Assembly (NCBI RefSeq): GCF_000025985.1
Contig: NC_003228.3
Span: forward strand, 4,898,001-4,962,000
Origin: Bacteroides fragilis NCTC 9343
Lineage (GTDB): Bacteria; Bacteroidota; Bacteroidia; Bacteroidales; Bacteroidaceae
Reading direction: 5' to 3'
DNA: 64,000 nucleotides
Shown here: positions 1-8,510 of the stretch, piece after piece
Numbering within the stretch: position 1 is the first letter of the stretch
Layout of the letters: each line of letters begins with the position of its first letter
Program-made: the position numbers and the translations under genes
The notes under the pieces: model-generated
Databases searched by the model: none
Seen by the model: the letters and a program-made list of their open reading frames with translations, nothing else
Told to the model about the DNA's origin: nothing

Positions 1-134
1 TGGCTCAGATAATTGACAAACGTATCCTGATCCACCATTCCTCTGTTTTTTAAAACACAATAATACAGCTTTTCAGAATCTTTATCTCTCAGATCACTGT
101 TTCGCAACGCCAAGTTATAATACAATCCACTCAT
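1..134 (-). CDS. N-terminus of a short HU-like DNA-binding protein (partial)
   Basis: An open frame on the minus strand begins with ATG at 134 and runs off the window at base 1, giving about 44 residues starting MSGLYYNLALRNSD. The pattern, a short basic opening, then 'KLYYCVLKNRGMVDQDTF' and a helix beginning, resembles the start of the divergent HU-like (HU-HIG type) DNA-binding proteins common in Bacteroides. Only the first third is visible, so the DNA-binding arm cannot be checked. It lies downstream of pepP on the same strand, but two U-tailed hairpins separate them, so it is probably transcribed from its own promoter. Function is inferred from general resemblance only. Confidence 0.5.
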   Translation of the reverse strand, partial: MSGLYYNLALRNSDLRDKDSEKLYYCVLKNRGMVDQDTFVNYLS

Positions 135-251
135 GTTTTTATAGGATTAGTAAAGGTTAGTATTAGAAAATTATTTAATTCTCCCAAAGGTATGCCCTTA
201 AAATTTTAAAAACAACTCTTTCTTCTCTTTTTTTTCAAAAAACAACAAAAA

Positions 252-285
252 AAAGATTGCCCGGATTCACATCCAAACAATCTTT
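252..285 (-). terminator. Intrinsic terminator-like hairpin
   Basis: The outer stem is AAAGATTG/CAATCTTT and the apex stem GGAT/ATCC with a 4-base loop. Read on the minus strand it is followed by a run of eight T residues and then T-rich sequence. It lies just upstream of the HU-like gene and downstream of pepP, so it could stop readthrough into the HU-like gene. Confidence 0.55.
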
Positions 286-571
286 GTCAATTAGAAAAAT
301 TCATTAATATTATCTTATTATAAAAGAGATCTGCCACCCCGATTCACATCTAAGTGACATCATAATGCTATGAAAAAAAAAAGTTAAGTTATCTCCGTAT
401 AATGTCTTATCAGAATCAGTAACATTCTTATTTCGTAAACGGCAAATATCCGTTTCAATGACTAAATTCCGCCTAAGACAGTAAACGATTCAGATTTTCA
501 ACAAAAGTATCTTATTAAAATCAGAAAAACAATCCTTTCCTGATTTTATTTAAAAAAATCGATAAAAAAAA

Positions 572-599
572 GATTGCCCGGATTCACATCCGGGCAATC
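572..599 (-). terminator. Intrinsic terminator downstream of pepP
   Basis: A perfect 12-bp stem (GATTGCCCGGAT pairing with ATCCGGGCAATC) closes a 4-base loop. On the minus strand it is followed directly by eight T residues. It lies about 120 bases past the pepP stop codon and is the best terminator for that gene. Confidence 0.7.
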
Positions 600-717
600 C
601 CATATTAACAAAATTTAAAATAAATCGACCGGATCACTATCCGGACATAATAAAAACTTAATATGTATTACCTGGATTCACATCTTAGTAATACTTCAAC
701 TAATGAAAAAAAAAAAA

Positions 718-2091
718 CTATCTTAACGCTTCCACCTCGTCCGGTGTCAGCGGAATCTTCTTTCCTAAGCGGCGGGCACCTGTCTCGGTTATCAGATAAT
801 CCTCCTCATTGCGGATGCCTCCGAAGTCTTTGTAAGTCTCCACTTTATCGTAATTGATAAAGTCGGTGAACTTCTTCTGGCCCTTCCAGAGATCTATCAG
901 TTCGGGAATAAAGTAGATGCCCGGCTCCACGGTATGTACAAAACCCGGCTCCAACGGAATGGCCAGACGCTGCGACTTACGGCCGAACTGCGTGCTCTTG
1001 GGCTGTCCGTTATAGCCCACCCAGAGTTCACCCAGATTCTCCATGTCATGCACGTCGAGCCCCATCATGTGTCCCAGCCCGTGAGGATAGAACAAAGCAT
1101 GTGCACCCTCGCGCACGGCGTCTTCGGCATTTCCCTTCATCAGCCCGAGTCCTTTCAAACCTTCGACCATCACACGTGCCGACAAGTCGTATACATCCAT
1201 ATAAGGAATACCCGGACGAAGTGCTTTCACCGACTCCAGGTGCATGGCGTTCTGTATCTCGTAAACCTCGCGCTGGCGCCGGGTAAACTTTTTATCGGCA
1301 GGAACGGTAGACGACATATCGCCTGCATAACCCATCTCCGTTTCTGCGCCGGCATCGATCAGGAACAGATCGCCCGGCTTGACGATATTGCCATGATAAT
1401 GGTTGTGGAGCGTCTGTCCGTTCACCGTAGCGATGGTAGCAAACGAAAGGTCACCCCCTGCGGCATGCGCCACGGCTTCCATGGCTGCCGATACTTCCCA
1501 CTCGCGCATCCCGGGACGCAGGATCTTCATGGCCGTAATGTGCATATCCGCCGTAATGTCGCAGGCCTTCTCGATTTCGACAATCTCCTCGGCCGACTTG
1601 TAGTTACGCTGCGCGATCACCGCACGGATAAATGGCACCGAACCCTCCTGACGCGCGGAAGGCACTCCCAGCCAGTCCATCAACTTCAGTTTATGCTCTG
1701 CACGGTAGGGCGGCAGGTAATGGATGGCCTGTCCCTTCTGTACCGCCTTGTGCAGATAGCTCACAATGTCGGCCGAAGGCATGGTGATGTCCACTCCCAC
1801 CCGCTCACTCTTTTCCTTCAGTGTGGGCTGAGTCCCCATCCATACGATATGATCGATGGTCAGTTCATCACCGAATATAATTTCCTTATCTTCATCAATG
1901 TCGATTATAGCCGAAAGCCCGGCAAACGAAAGGCCGAAGTAGTAGAGAAAGGTAGAATCCTGACGATAGCGGAACGTATTGTCCTCGTAGTTCAATCCAC
2001 ACTCGTCGTTTCCCAGAAACAACAGTACTCCGGAGCCTAATGTTTTTTTCAGCAGGGCTCTGCGCTGCGTATATGTCTCTTTGCTGAACAT
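718..2091 (-). CDS. pepP: Aminopeptidase P family protein (Xaa-Pro aminopeptidase, M24B)
   Basis: This 457-residue protein is a cytoplasmic metallopeptidase that removes an N-terminal residue preceding proline. The N-terminal half (about 1-170) is the creatinase-like domain and the C-terminal half is the pita-bread fold. The metal-ligand motifs are visible in order: 'LIDAGAETEMGYAGD' (two Asp), 'HGLGHMMGLDVHD' (His), 'VEPGIY' (Glu) and 'GIRNEEDY' (Glu). Length matches the family. There is no signal peptide. It is monocistronic, diverges from rpoN, has a near-ideal Bacteroides promoter at 2118-2148, and is followed by hairpin terminators. Confidence 0.92.
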   Translation of the reverse strand: MFSKETYTQRRALLKKTLGSGVLLFLGNDECGLNYEDNTFRYRQDSTFLYYFGLSFAGLSAIIDIDEDKEIIFGDELTIDHIVWMGTQPTLKEKSERVGVDITMPSADIVSYLHKAVQKGQAIHYLPPYRAEHKLKLMDWLGVPSARQEGSVPFIRAVIAQRNYKSAEEIVEIEKACDITADMHITAMKILRPGMREWEVSAAMEAVAHAAGGDLSFATIATVNGQTLHNHYHGNIVKPGDLFLIDAGAETEMGYAGDMSSTVPADKKFTRRQREVYEIQNAMHLESVKALRPGIPYMDVYDLSARVMVEGLKGLGLMKGNAEDAVREGAHALFYPHGLGHMMGLDVHDMENLGELWVGYNGQPKSTQFGRKSQRLAIPLEPGFVHTVEPGIYFIPELIDLWKGQKKFTDFINYDKVETYKDFGGIRNEEDYLITETGARRLGKKIPLTPDEVEALR

Positions 2092-2117
2092 AATGGTATA
2101 TATTAAAGTTATGATGG

Positions 2118-2148
2118 CAAAGATAGGAACAAAGGATGAATTGACAAA
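2118..2148 (-). promoter_or_regulatory. Bacteroides-type promoter of pepP
   Basis: On the minus strand TTTG (2145-2148) is followed after 19 bases by TATCTTTG (2118-2125). This matches the Bacteroides sigma-ABfr consensus TTTG-N19/21-TAnnTTTG. The start codon at 2091 follows about 20 bases past the expected transcription start. Confidence 0.75.
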
Positions 2149-2290
2149 GGAGATAAAGCAAATAAGATTCGCAGCAGAGCAATAACCGTCCCGCCATGGA
2201 AGAGGCCGGGAATATCTTTCCGGAACACCCCCTCCATGTCTTCCCCGCTCCCTCCGGTTTTTCCTTTAACTCCTTTTATCGGATAAATCA

Positions 2291-2321
2291 TTTCGCTATA
2301 TCGAACAATTCATTACTTTTG
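2291..2321 (+). promoter_or_regulatory. Bacteroides-type promoter of rpoN
   Basis: TACTTTTG at 2314-2321 is a perfect -7 element. TTTC at 2291-2294, 19 bases upstream, is a one-mismatch -33 element. The rpoN start codon follows 35 bases later. The two divergent promoters explain most of the 264-base gap. Confidence 0.65.
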
Positions 2322-2355
2322 TAGCGAGAAACAAAAACTGTAAAGCATTAAACGT

Positions 2356-3834
2356 ATGGCACAAGGTTCCCGTCAGATACAATCGCAGGCGCAGCAGCAG
2401 ATACAAACGCTCTCACCGCAGCAGATTCTGGTAGTGAAACTACTGGAGCTACCGGCTGTGGAACTGGAAGACCGTGTACATGCCGAACTGCTGGAGAATC
2501 CCGCCCTTGAAGAAGGCAAAGAAGAAAGCACCTCCGACGAGACCACCCCTGCCGAAACCTCCGAAGGAGAGACGGAAGGCGATACGGACTATGACTCGCT
2601 GAGCGACTATCTGACCGAAGACGACATCCCCGACTATAAACTTCAGGAAAACAACCGCTCCAAAGGCGAGCAGGCAGAAGAGATTCCGTTTTCGGACGCG
2701 ACGTCATTCTACGAAATCCTGAGAGAACAGCTCGGCGAACGCAACCTGACCGAACATCAGCGCGAACTGGCGGAATACCTGATCGGTTCGCTGGACGACG
2801 ACGGCCTGCTCCGCAAATCCCTCGAAAGCATCGGTGACGAACTGGCCATCTACGCCGGTATCAACGCTACGGAAGAGGAACTGGAGGAAGCCCTGAGAAT
2901 CGTACAAGATTTCGACCCTCCCGGACTGGGCGCACGCAGCCTGCAGGAATGCCTGCTGATACAGATCCGCCGCAAAAAACAGTCCCACTGCACAGACCCT
3001 CTGCTGGAGACGGAAGAAGAAATCATCAGTGAATGTTACGAAGAGTTCACCCGCAAGCATTGGGAAAAGATCATCAAAAAGCTGGGACTGGACGAAGAAC
3101 ACTTCTATAAGGCACTTGAAGAGATCACCAAGCTCAACCCCCGTCCGGGCGCATCGCTGGGTGAAGCCATCGGACGGAACCTGCAACAGATCGTCCCCGA
3201 TTTCATAGTAGACACCTACGATGACGGAACCATCAACATCAGCCTCAACAACCGCAATCTGCCGGAGCTGCGCATGAGCCGCGACTTCACGGAGATGGTC
3301 GAGGAACATACGAAGAACAAGGCCAACCAATCGAAAGAATCGAAAGAGGCCATGATGTTCCTCAAGCAGAAGATGGACGCCGCACAAGGCTTCATCGACG
3401 CCGTGAAGCAACGCCAGAATACATTGATGACCACCATGCAGGCCATCATCGACCTGCAACGCCCCTTCTTCCTCGAAGGCGACGAGTCATTGCTCCGCCC
3501 GATGATTCTGAAGGACGTGGCGGAACGCACCGGGCTGGACATCTCGACCATCTCACGCGTCAGCAACAGCAAATACGTGCAAACGAATTACGGCATTTAT
3601 CCCCTGAAGTTCTTCTTCAGCGACGGATACACCACCGAAGACGGTGAAGAGATGTCGGTACGCGAGATACGGAAGATCCTGAAAGAATGCATCGACAGCG
3701 AGGACAAAAAGAAACCGCTGACCGATGACGAACTGGCCGAAATACTGAAAGAGAAAGGATATCCCATCGCACGCCGCACGGTGGCCAAGTACCGCCAGCA
3801 ACTCAACATTCCGGTAGCGAGACTGAGAAAATAA
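2356..3834 (+). CDS. rpoN: RNA polymerase sigma-54 factor
   Basis: This 492-residue protein is the alternative sigma factor that needs AAA+ activators to open promoters. Region I is the glutamine-rich start (IQSQAQQQIQTLSPQQ, about residues 8-23) with the 'LLELPAVELEDRVHAELLEN' pattern. Region II is an acidic stretch at about 50-100. The core-binding and HTH regions follow. Near the C-terminus is the RpoN box, visible as 'ARRTVAKYRQ', which reads the -24 element. Length is normal. It is first in a same-strand run with a PAP2-like gene and gcvH; the 23-base gap to the next gene suggests co-transcription. Confidence 0.96.
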   Translation: MAQGSRQIQSQAQQQIQTLSPQQILVVKLLELPAVELEDRVHAELLENPALEEGKEESTSDETTPAETSEGETEGDTDYDSLSDYLTEDDIPDYKLQENNRSKGEQAEEIPFSDATSFYEILREQLGERNLTEHQRELAEYLIGSLDDDGLLRKSLESIGDELAIYAGINATEEELEEALRIVQDFDPPGLGARSLQECLLIQIRRKKQSHCTDPLLETEEEIISECYEEFTRKHWEKIIKKLGLDEEHFYKALEEITKLNPRPGASLGEAIGRNLQQIVPDFIVDTYDDGTINISLNNRNLPELRMSRDFTEMVEEHTKNKANQSKESKEAMMFLKQKMDAAQGFIDAVKQRQNTLMTTMQAIIDLQRPFFLEGDESLLRPMILKDVAERTGLDISTISRVSNSKYVQTNYGIYPLKFFFSDGYTTEDGEEMSVREIRKILKECIDSEDKKKPLTDDELAEILKEKGYPIARRTVAKYRQQLNIPVARLRK

Positions 3835-3857
3835 AAAAGCATAATAAAAGAAACAAA

Positions 3858-4538
3858 ATGGCTGAAGAAGAGAAGATAGAGCAACATATCATAGCTGACA
3901 GGACACTGATCCGTACGGCCAGAATCATTTCGGGAATACTGACTCCATTCTCTATCCCCTTCCTGGCTTTTCTGGTATTGTTCCTGTTCTCTTACCTACG
4001 CATCATGCCGTTGCAGTACAAACTCATCGTATTGGGAATTGTCTACTGCTTCACCATCCTGATGCCTACCATGACCATCTTCCTGTTCCGCAAAGTGAAT
4101 GGCTTTGCCCGCCAGGACCTGAGCGACCGTAAGAAACGCTATGTACCGATCCTGCTTACCATCATCTCGTACGTATTCTGCCTGATGATGATGCACAAGC
4201 TGAACATTCCCTGGTACATGACGGGCATTATACTGGCTTCACTGGTGGTGCTGGTCATCTGCATCATTGTCAATCTGAAGTGGAAACTGAGCGAACACAT
4301 GGCAGGTATGGGCGGCATCGTGGGCGGACTGGTTTCGTTCAGCGCGCTGTTCAGTTATAATCCGGTGTGGTGGCTATGCCTCTTCATCCTCGTGGCGGGG
4401 ATATTGGGTTCGGCACGCATCATCCTGCAACATCACACCCTAGGCGAAGTACTTGCCGGCTTTACCGTCGGTTTCGTCTGCTCACTGCTGGTGCTCCATC
4501 CGCTCAGCAATGTTTTGTTCCGTATATTTTTATTTTAA
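3858..4538 (+). CDS. PAP2-like integral membrane protein
   Basis: The 226-residue protein has about six hydrophobic membrane segments after a short charged N-terminus. Near the end the pattern 'SARIILQHHTLGEVLAG' resembles the SR-x5-H-x3-D/E motif of PAP2 phosphatases, which act on lipid phosphates such as undecaprenyl pyrophosphate. The usual N-terminal KxxxxxxRP motif is not clear; 'DRKKRYVP' at about residue 89 may be its remnant. Catalytic activity is therefore not certain. It sits between rpoN and gcvH with short gaps. Confidence 0.75.
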   Translation: MAEEEKIEQHIIADRTLIRTARIISGILTPFSIPFLAFLVLFLFSYLRIMPLQYKLIVLGIVYCFTILMPTMTIFLFRKVNGFARQDLSDRKKRYVPILLTIISYVFCLMMMHKLNIPWYMTGIILASLVVLVICIIVNLKWKLSEHMAGMGGIVGGLVSFSALFSYNPVWWLCLFILVAGILGSARIILQHHTLGEVLAGFTVGFVCSLLVLHPLSNVLFRIFLF

Positions 4539-4568
4539 ACATAGTATCAATCCTAAAAACTAATCATT

Positions 4569-4949
4569 ATGAACTTCCCACAGAATGTAAAGTACACTAA
4601 CGAACACGAATGGATCCGCCTCGAAGGCGATGTAGCTTATGTAGGTATCACCGACTACGCTCAGGAGCAACTGGGCGACATCGTATTTGTCGATATTCCT
4701 ACTGAAGGCGAAACACTGGAAGCGGGAGAAGTGTTCGGTACGATCGAAGTAGTTAAAACAATCTCTGACCTCTTCCTGCCCGTAGCCGGTGAAGTGGTAG
4801 AACAAAACCCGGCACTGGAAGAGAATCCGGAATTAGTGAATAAAGATCCGTATGGCGAAGGCTGGCTCATCAAAATGAAACCTGCCAATGCAGCAGACCT
4901 TGACAACTTGCTGGATGCCGAAGGATACAAAGCAGTGGTAAATGCATAA
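4569..4949 (+). CDS. gcvH: Glycine cleavage system H protein
   Basis: The 126-residue protein carries the lipoyl arm that shuttles the aminomethyl group between the P, T and L proteins of the glycine cleavage system. The start 'VKYTNEHEWIRLEGDVAYVGIT', the fold pattern and the lipoylation site in 'IEVVKTISDLF' (Lys63) are all present. P, T and L genes are not in the window. It precedes purE and ispG on the same strand, separated by a perfect 25-bp inverted repeat. Confidence 0.96.
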   Translation: MNFPQNVKYTNEHEWIRLEGDVAYVGITDYAQEQLGDIVFVDIPTEGETLEAGEVFGTIEVVKTISDLFLPVAGEVVEQNPALEENPELVNKDPYGEGWLIKMKPANAADLDNLLDAEGYKAVVNA

Positions 4950-4996
4950 AGGCTTTCCCGATTCATTCATTACCACTTGCTTAGTCTTGAATGGTC

Positions 4997-5090
4997 TCAC
5001 CACAGATTACACAGATTCTCACAGAACTTTTAATCTTATTATCGATAAAGTAAATCATTAATCTATGAGAATCTGTGTAATCTGTGGTGA
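4997..5090. repeat. Perfect 25-bp inverted repeat (copy 1 of a dispersed family)
   Basis: The arm TCACCACAGATTACACAG... at 4997-5021 is exactly complementary to 5066-5090, with a 44-base loop. It lies between gcvH and purE. Closely related repeats occur at 7581-7675 and 13283-13379, with a decayed one near 22541. All are intergenic. Confidence 0.9.
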
Positions 5091-5140
5091 AGTTGATTCA
5101 TTCCATCTCGTTATCAATCAATCTCAAAAGTAGAATAAAT

Positions 5141-5647
5141 ATGACTCCAATCGTAAGCATTATCATGGGTAGCACTTCCGACCTTCCTGTCATGGAAAAG
5201 GCCGCACAGTTGCTCAACGATCTCCATGTACCGTTCGAAATGAACGCCCTCTCGGCTCACCGCACTCCCGAAGCTGTGGAAGAGTTTGCCAAGAATGCCC
5301 GCTCACGCGGCATTAAAGTAATTATTGCTGCTGCCGGTATGGCTGCCCATCTGCCGGGCGTGATTGCCGCATCGACCCCGCTTCCGGTCATCGGTGTACC
5401 CATCAAATCGTCTCTTGACGGAATGGACGCCCTTCTGGCGATCGTACAGATGCCTCCGGGGATTCCTGTAGCGACTGTGGGTATCAATGGCGCACTGAAC
5501 GCCGCCATCCTTGCCGTACAAATGCTTTCATTGGAAGATAAAGAACTCGAAACAAAATTCATAGCCTATAAAGAAGGACTGAAAAAGAAAATCGTAAAGG
5601 CTAACGAAGAACTGAAAGAAATTAAGTACGAGTTTAAAACAAACTAA
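5141..5647 (+). CDS. purE: N5-carboxyaminoimidazole ribonucleotide mutase
   Basis: At 168 residues this is the class I PurE that converts N5-CAIR to CAIR in purine synthesis. The opening 'VSIIMGSTSDLPVMEKAA' and the 'LSAHRTPE' loop are diagnostic, followed by 'IIAAAGMAAHLPGV'. The frame is open further upstream to 5084, but those codons lie inside the right arm of the inverted repeat. The ATG at 5141 gives the family's normal N-terminus. ispG begins 4 bases after the stop, so the two are probably translated from one mRNA. Confidence 0.95.
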   Translation: MTPIVSIIMGSTSDLPVMEKAAQLLNDLHVPFEMNALSAHRTPEAVEEFAKNARSRGIKVIIAAAGMAAHLPGVIAASTPLPVIGVPIKSSLDGMDALLAIVQMPPGIPVATVGINGALNAAILAVQMLSLEDKELETKFIAYKEGLKKKIVKANEELKEIKYEFKTN

Positions 5648-5651
5648 AAAG

Positions 5652-7532
5652 ATGGATTTATTCAACTACTCCCGACGGGAAACTTCGGAAGTGAATATTG
5701 GGGCCGTTCCGTTGGGCGGCCCCAATCCTATCCGTATCCAGTCGATGACAAATACCCCCACACAAGACACCGAGGCTTGTGTGGCCCAGGCAAAGCGCAT
5801 TGTAGATGCCGGCGGAGAATATGTCCGTCTCACTACACAGGGGGTGAAAGAGGCCGAAAACCTGATGAACATCAATATCGGCCTGCGCAGTACCGGCTAT
5901 ATGGTTCCGCTTGTGGCCGATGTACACTTCAACCCGAAAGTAGCCGATGTAGCGGCACAATATGCCGAGAAAGTGCGTATCAATCCCGGAAACTACGTAG
6001 ATCCCGGACGCACTTTCAAACAACTGGAATATACCGACGAGGAATATGCCGCCGAACTGCAAAAGATACGTGACCGCTTCGTCCCCTTCCTGAATATCTG
6101 TAAAGAGAATCATACAGCCGTCCGTATCGGGGTGAACCACGGCTCACTGTCCGATCGCATCATGTCACGCTACGGTGACACGCCGGAAGGTATGGTAGAG
6201 TCGTGCATGGAATTCCTGCGCATCTGCGTAGACGAGAAGTTTACGGATGTCGTCATCTCAATCAAAGCATCCAACACGGTGGTAATGGTAAAGACCGTAC
6301 GCCTGTTGGTATCAGTGATGGAACAGGAAGGCATGTCATTCCCTCTCCACTTGGGTGTTACGGAAGCCGGCGACGGAGAAGACGGACGTATCAAATCGGC
6401 TTTGGGCATCGGCGCATTGTTGGCTGACGGGCTGGGCGACACGATCCGTGTCTCGCTGAGTGAAGAACCGGAAGCCGAGATTCCCGTGGCACGCAAGTTG
6501 GTGGACTATATTACAAGTCGCCGGAACCATCCGTACATTCCCGGCATGGAAGCTCCGGATTTCAACTACCTTTCTCCGGTACGCCGTAAAACACGGCCGG
6601 TACGCAATATCGGCGGAGACCATCTGCCCGTGGTACTTGCCGACCGCATGGACGGACGTATGGAGACCCATCCGCAATTTACACCGGATTACATTTATGC
6701 CGGACGTGCTTTGCCCGAACAGACAGAACCCGGAGTTCAATACATCCTCGATGCCGACGTATGGAAAGGAGAACCTGATACGTGGCCTGCCTTCAATTAT
6801 GCACAATTGGAGTTAATGGAAACATGCGCAGCCGAACTGAAATTCCTCTTTACCCCTTACATGGCGCTTACCCGGGAAGTTGTCGCATGCCTGAAGCAAC
6901 ACCCCGAAGCAGTCGTTGTCTCACAAAGCAACCACCCGAACCGTGTAGGCGAACATCGTGCCCTGGCACATCAACTGACGGTGGAAGGATTACAGAATCC
7001 GGTTATCTTCTTCCAACACTATGCCGAAGATACAGCCGAAGACTTGCAGATCAAAGCCGGCGCGGATATGGGAGCCTTGATCTTTGACGGATTGTGTGAC
7101 GGAATTTATCTCTTCAACCAAGGCAAACTGAGCCATGCAGTGATTGATGCCACTGCTTTCGGAATTCTGCAGGCAGGACGTATCCGTACCAGCAAGACTG
7201 AATATATTTCTTGCCCGGGATGCGGACGAACACTGTTCAACCTGCAAAGTACGATTGCCCGCGTCAAAGAAGCCACCTCGCACTTGAAGGGGCTCAAGAT
7301 AGGCATCATGGGATGCATCGTCAACGGACCGGGCGAAATGGCAGACGCCGACTACGGTTATGTAGGAGCCGGACGTGGCAAAATCAGTCTCTATAAACAG
7401 AAGGAATGCATTGAAAAGAATATTCCGGAAGAAGAAGCCGTAGAAAAGCTGATAGAACTGATTAAAGCAAACGGGGACTATGAAGAGAAGACTTCTTCCC
7501 TGTCCTCTCCCAAAGAAAAGGAAGACAAATAG
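5652..7532 (+). CDS. ispG: 4-hydroxy-3-methylbut-2-enyl diphosphate synthase
   Basis: IspG (GcpE) makes HMBPP from MEcPP in the MEP isoprenoid pathway using a [4Fe-4S] cluster. At 626 residues it is the long form typical of Bacteroidetes, plants and Chlamydiae, with an extra domain (about 280-480) between the TIM barrel and the cluster domain. The N-terminus reads 'VPLGGPNPIRIQSMTNT', and the cluster cysteines are in 'CPGCGRT' and 'GCIVNGPGE' near the C-terminus. It follows purE by 4 bases. The last 20 residues are charged and probably disordered. Confidence 0.96.
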   Translation: MDLFNYSRRETSEVNIGAVPLGGPNPIRIQSMTNTPTQDTEACVAQAKRIVDAGGEYVRLTTQGVKEAENLMNINIGLRSTGYMVPLVADVHFNPKVADVAAQYAEKVRINPGNYVDPGRTFKQLEYTDEEYAAELQKIRDRFVPFLNICKENHTAVRIGVNHGSLSDRIMSRYGDTPEGMVESCMEFLRICVDEKFTDVVISIKASNTVVMVKTVRLLVSVMEQEGMSFPLHLGVTEAGDGEDGRIKSALGIGALLADGLGDTIRVSLSEEPEAEIPVARKLVDYITSRRNHPYIPGMEAPDFNYLSPVRRKTRPVRNIGGDHLPVVLADRMDGRMETHPQFTPDYIYAGRALPEQTEPGVQYILDADVWKGEPDTWPAFNYAQLELMETCAAELKFLFTPYMALTREVVACLKQHPEAVVVSQSNHPNRVGEHRALAHQLTVEGLQNPVIFFQHYAEDTAEDLQIKAGADMGALIFDGLCDGIYLFNQGKLSHAVIDATAFGILQAGRIRTSKTEYISCPGCGRTLFNLQSTIARVKEATSHLKGLKIGIMGCIVNGPGEMADADYGYVGAGRGKISLYKQKECIEKNIPEEEAVEKLIELIKANGDYEEKTSSLSSPKEKEDK

Positions 7533-7580
7533 TTCTTGCGGACGATGGATAACCGTTACCTCAAAGAGAGTGTATCATAG

Positions 7581-7675
7581 TTCACCACAGATCGCACAGA
7601 TTTACACAAAACGATTTTTAATCTACTGACAATCAATAATATTTATCTGTGCAAATCTGTGTAATCTGTGGTGAA
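7581..7675. repeat. Inverted repeat, copy 2 of the dispersed family
   Basis: The left arm from 7581 (TTCACCACAGATCGCACAG...) pairs with 7646-7675 over about 30 bases with four mismatches. It is the same family as 4997-5090. It lies between the convergent ends of ispG and the PUL 1 esterase and could terminate both transcripts. Confidence 0.85.
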
Positions 7676-7724
7676 TACGAATTTTGACTTCCTCTTTAAA
7701 TAGTATACTTAACTATAAAGTTCT

Positions 7725-8498
7725 TTATCTCTTACGCTGAGCAAAGAGCCACTCCATGAATCCGGGATAGTTGAAAGCCGGATTCCAGCTTCCATGATTG
7801 CAACCGGGAAACTCAATATATTCCACTTCCGCTCCCAAGTTCTTCAACGCTTTATAAGCCTCACGCGAGCCTTCTACAGGCACTACATTGTCGGCATCAC
7901 CGTGAAAAATACGGAAACGAACATTTGCTGCATCGGCCAGACGCACCGGATTCACGGTCCCGCAGATGGGAACGGCAGCAGCAAACGTATCGGGAAAACG
8001 GACAGCAAGATCGTACGTCGCCATGCCTCCCATAGAAAGACCGACCACATAGATACGGTTACGATCCACCTGAGGCAAATCAAGATAGGTATCCAACAAC
8101 TCTTTTACTGCACGCAGTACAGGAGTGATCTCTTGTCCTACCGGCATCTCCGAAGGAATAAAGGAAGAGGGACGGGAGGTATACGCCCAATAGTCTTTTT
8201 CGGGACATTGAGGTACAAGGACAAATGCCGGATACTTCTCCCGGTTCACCGGATTGAGAAACATCTGACCACCATGTGTCAACTGCTTCTCGTTATCACT
8301 CCCCCGCTCACCGGCACCGTGCAGAAAGAGTACCAAAGGATATTGCAGTCCCGTCTTTTCCACCTCCGGACGAAGTAGACGGTAATTGAGAGAATCACCC
8401 CGGGAAGAGATAAAAACTTTCTTTTGATACATCTCTTGCGAACGGGCACCCACGCCCAAAAGAAAGAGACTGATAAAGAAAAGGACAAACTGTTTCAT
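7725..8498 (-). CDS. Secreted alpha/beta-hydrolase (esterase or peptidase-like)
   Basis: The 257-residue protein starts with a signal peptide (MKQFVLFFISLFLLGVGARS) and folds as an alpha/beta-hydrolase. The oxyanion region 'LFLHGAGERG', nucleophile elbow 'GLSMGG', acid 'HGDADNVVP' and histidine 'CNHGSWNPAF' form a complete Ser-Asp-His triad. It belongs to the broad dienelactone hydrolase/prolyl oligopeptidase-like group that includes carbohydrate esterases. It is last in the susC operon, 12 bases after the GH43 gene. An acyl group on the PUL's glycan is a reasonable substrate, but nothing in the sequence names it. Confidence 0.75.
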   Translation of the reverse strand: MKQFVLFFISLFLLGVGARSQEMYQKKVFISSRGDSLNYRLLRPEVEKTGLQYPLVLFLHGAGERGSDNEKQLTHGGQMFLNPVNREKYPAFVLVPQCPEKDYWAYTSRPSSFIPSEMPVGQEITPVLRAVKELLDTYLDLPQVDRNRIYVVGLSMGGMATYDLAVRFPDTFAAAVPICGTVNPVRLADAANVRFRIFHGDADNVVPVEGSREAYKALKNLGAEVEYIEFPGCNHGSWNPAFNYPGFMEWLFAQRKR

Positions 8499-8510
8499 GG
8501 TTATTCGGTA

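Larger units (their letters stand above)
252..694. repeat. Cluster of five related hairpins with a GAT-TCAC-ATC apex
   Basis: The 583-base gap between the HU-like gene and pepP holds no convincing gene. It contains five hairpins at 252-285, about 331-359, 572-599, 629-644 and 665-694. Four share the apex GAT-TCAC-ATC on the plus strand; the fourth has CACT as its loop. In three of them (252, 331, 665) the apex stem is followed by a 3x3 unpaired internal loop and then an outer stem of different sequence (AAAGATTG/CAATCTTT, CAC/GTG, GTATTAC/GTAATAC). The copy at 572 is a perfect 12-bp stem. Preserved shape with changed stem sequence suggests a structured RNA or terminator family rather than chance. 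Confidence 0.7.

Noticed and set aside
252..694. Possible CRISPR-like array
   Set aside because: The repeated units are hairpins of varying sequence and uneven spacing, without identical repeats or unique spacers, and no cas genes are present.
934..2040. A 368-codon open frame on the plus strand opposite pepP
   Set aside because: Its residues show no domain pattern (rich in His, Arg and Leu), and it lies fully antisense to a clear metallopeptidase gene. It is a codon-bias shadow.
5084..5140. Upstream in-frame start for purE
   Set aside because: These codons fall in and after the right arm of the inverted repeat and would add 19 residues not found on PurE proteins.
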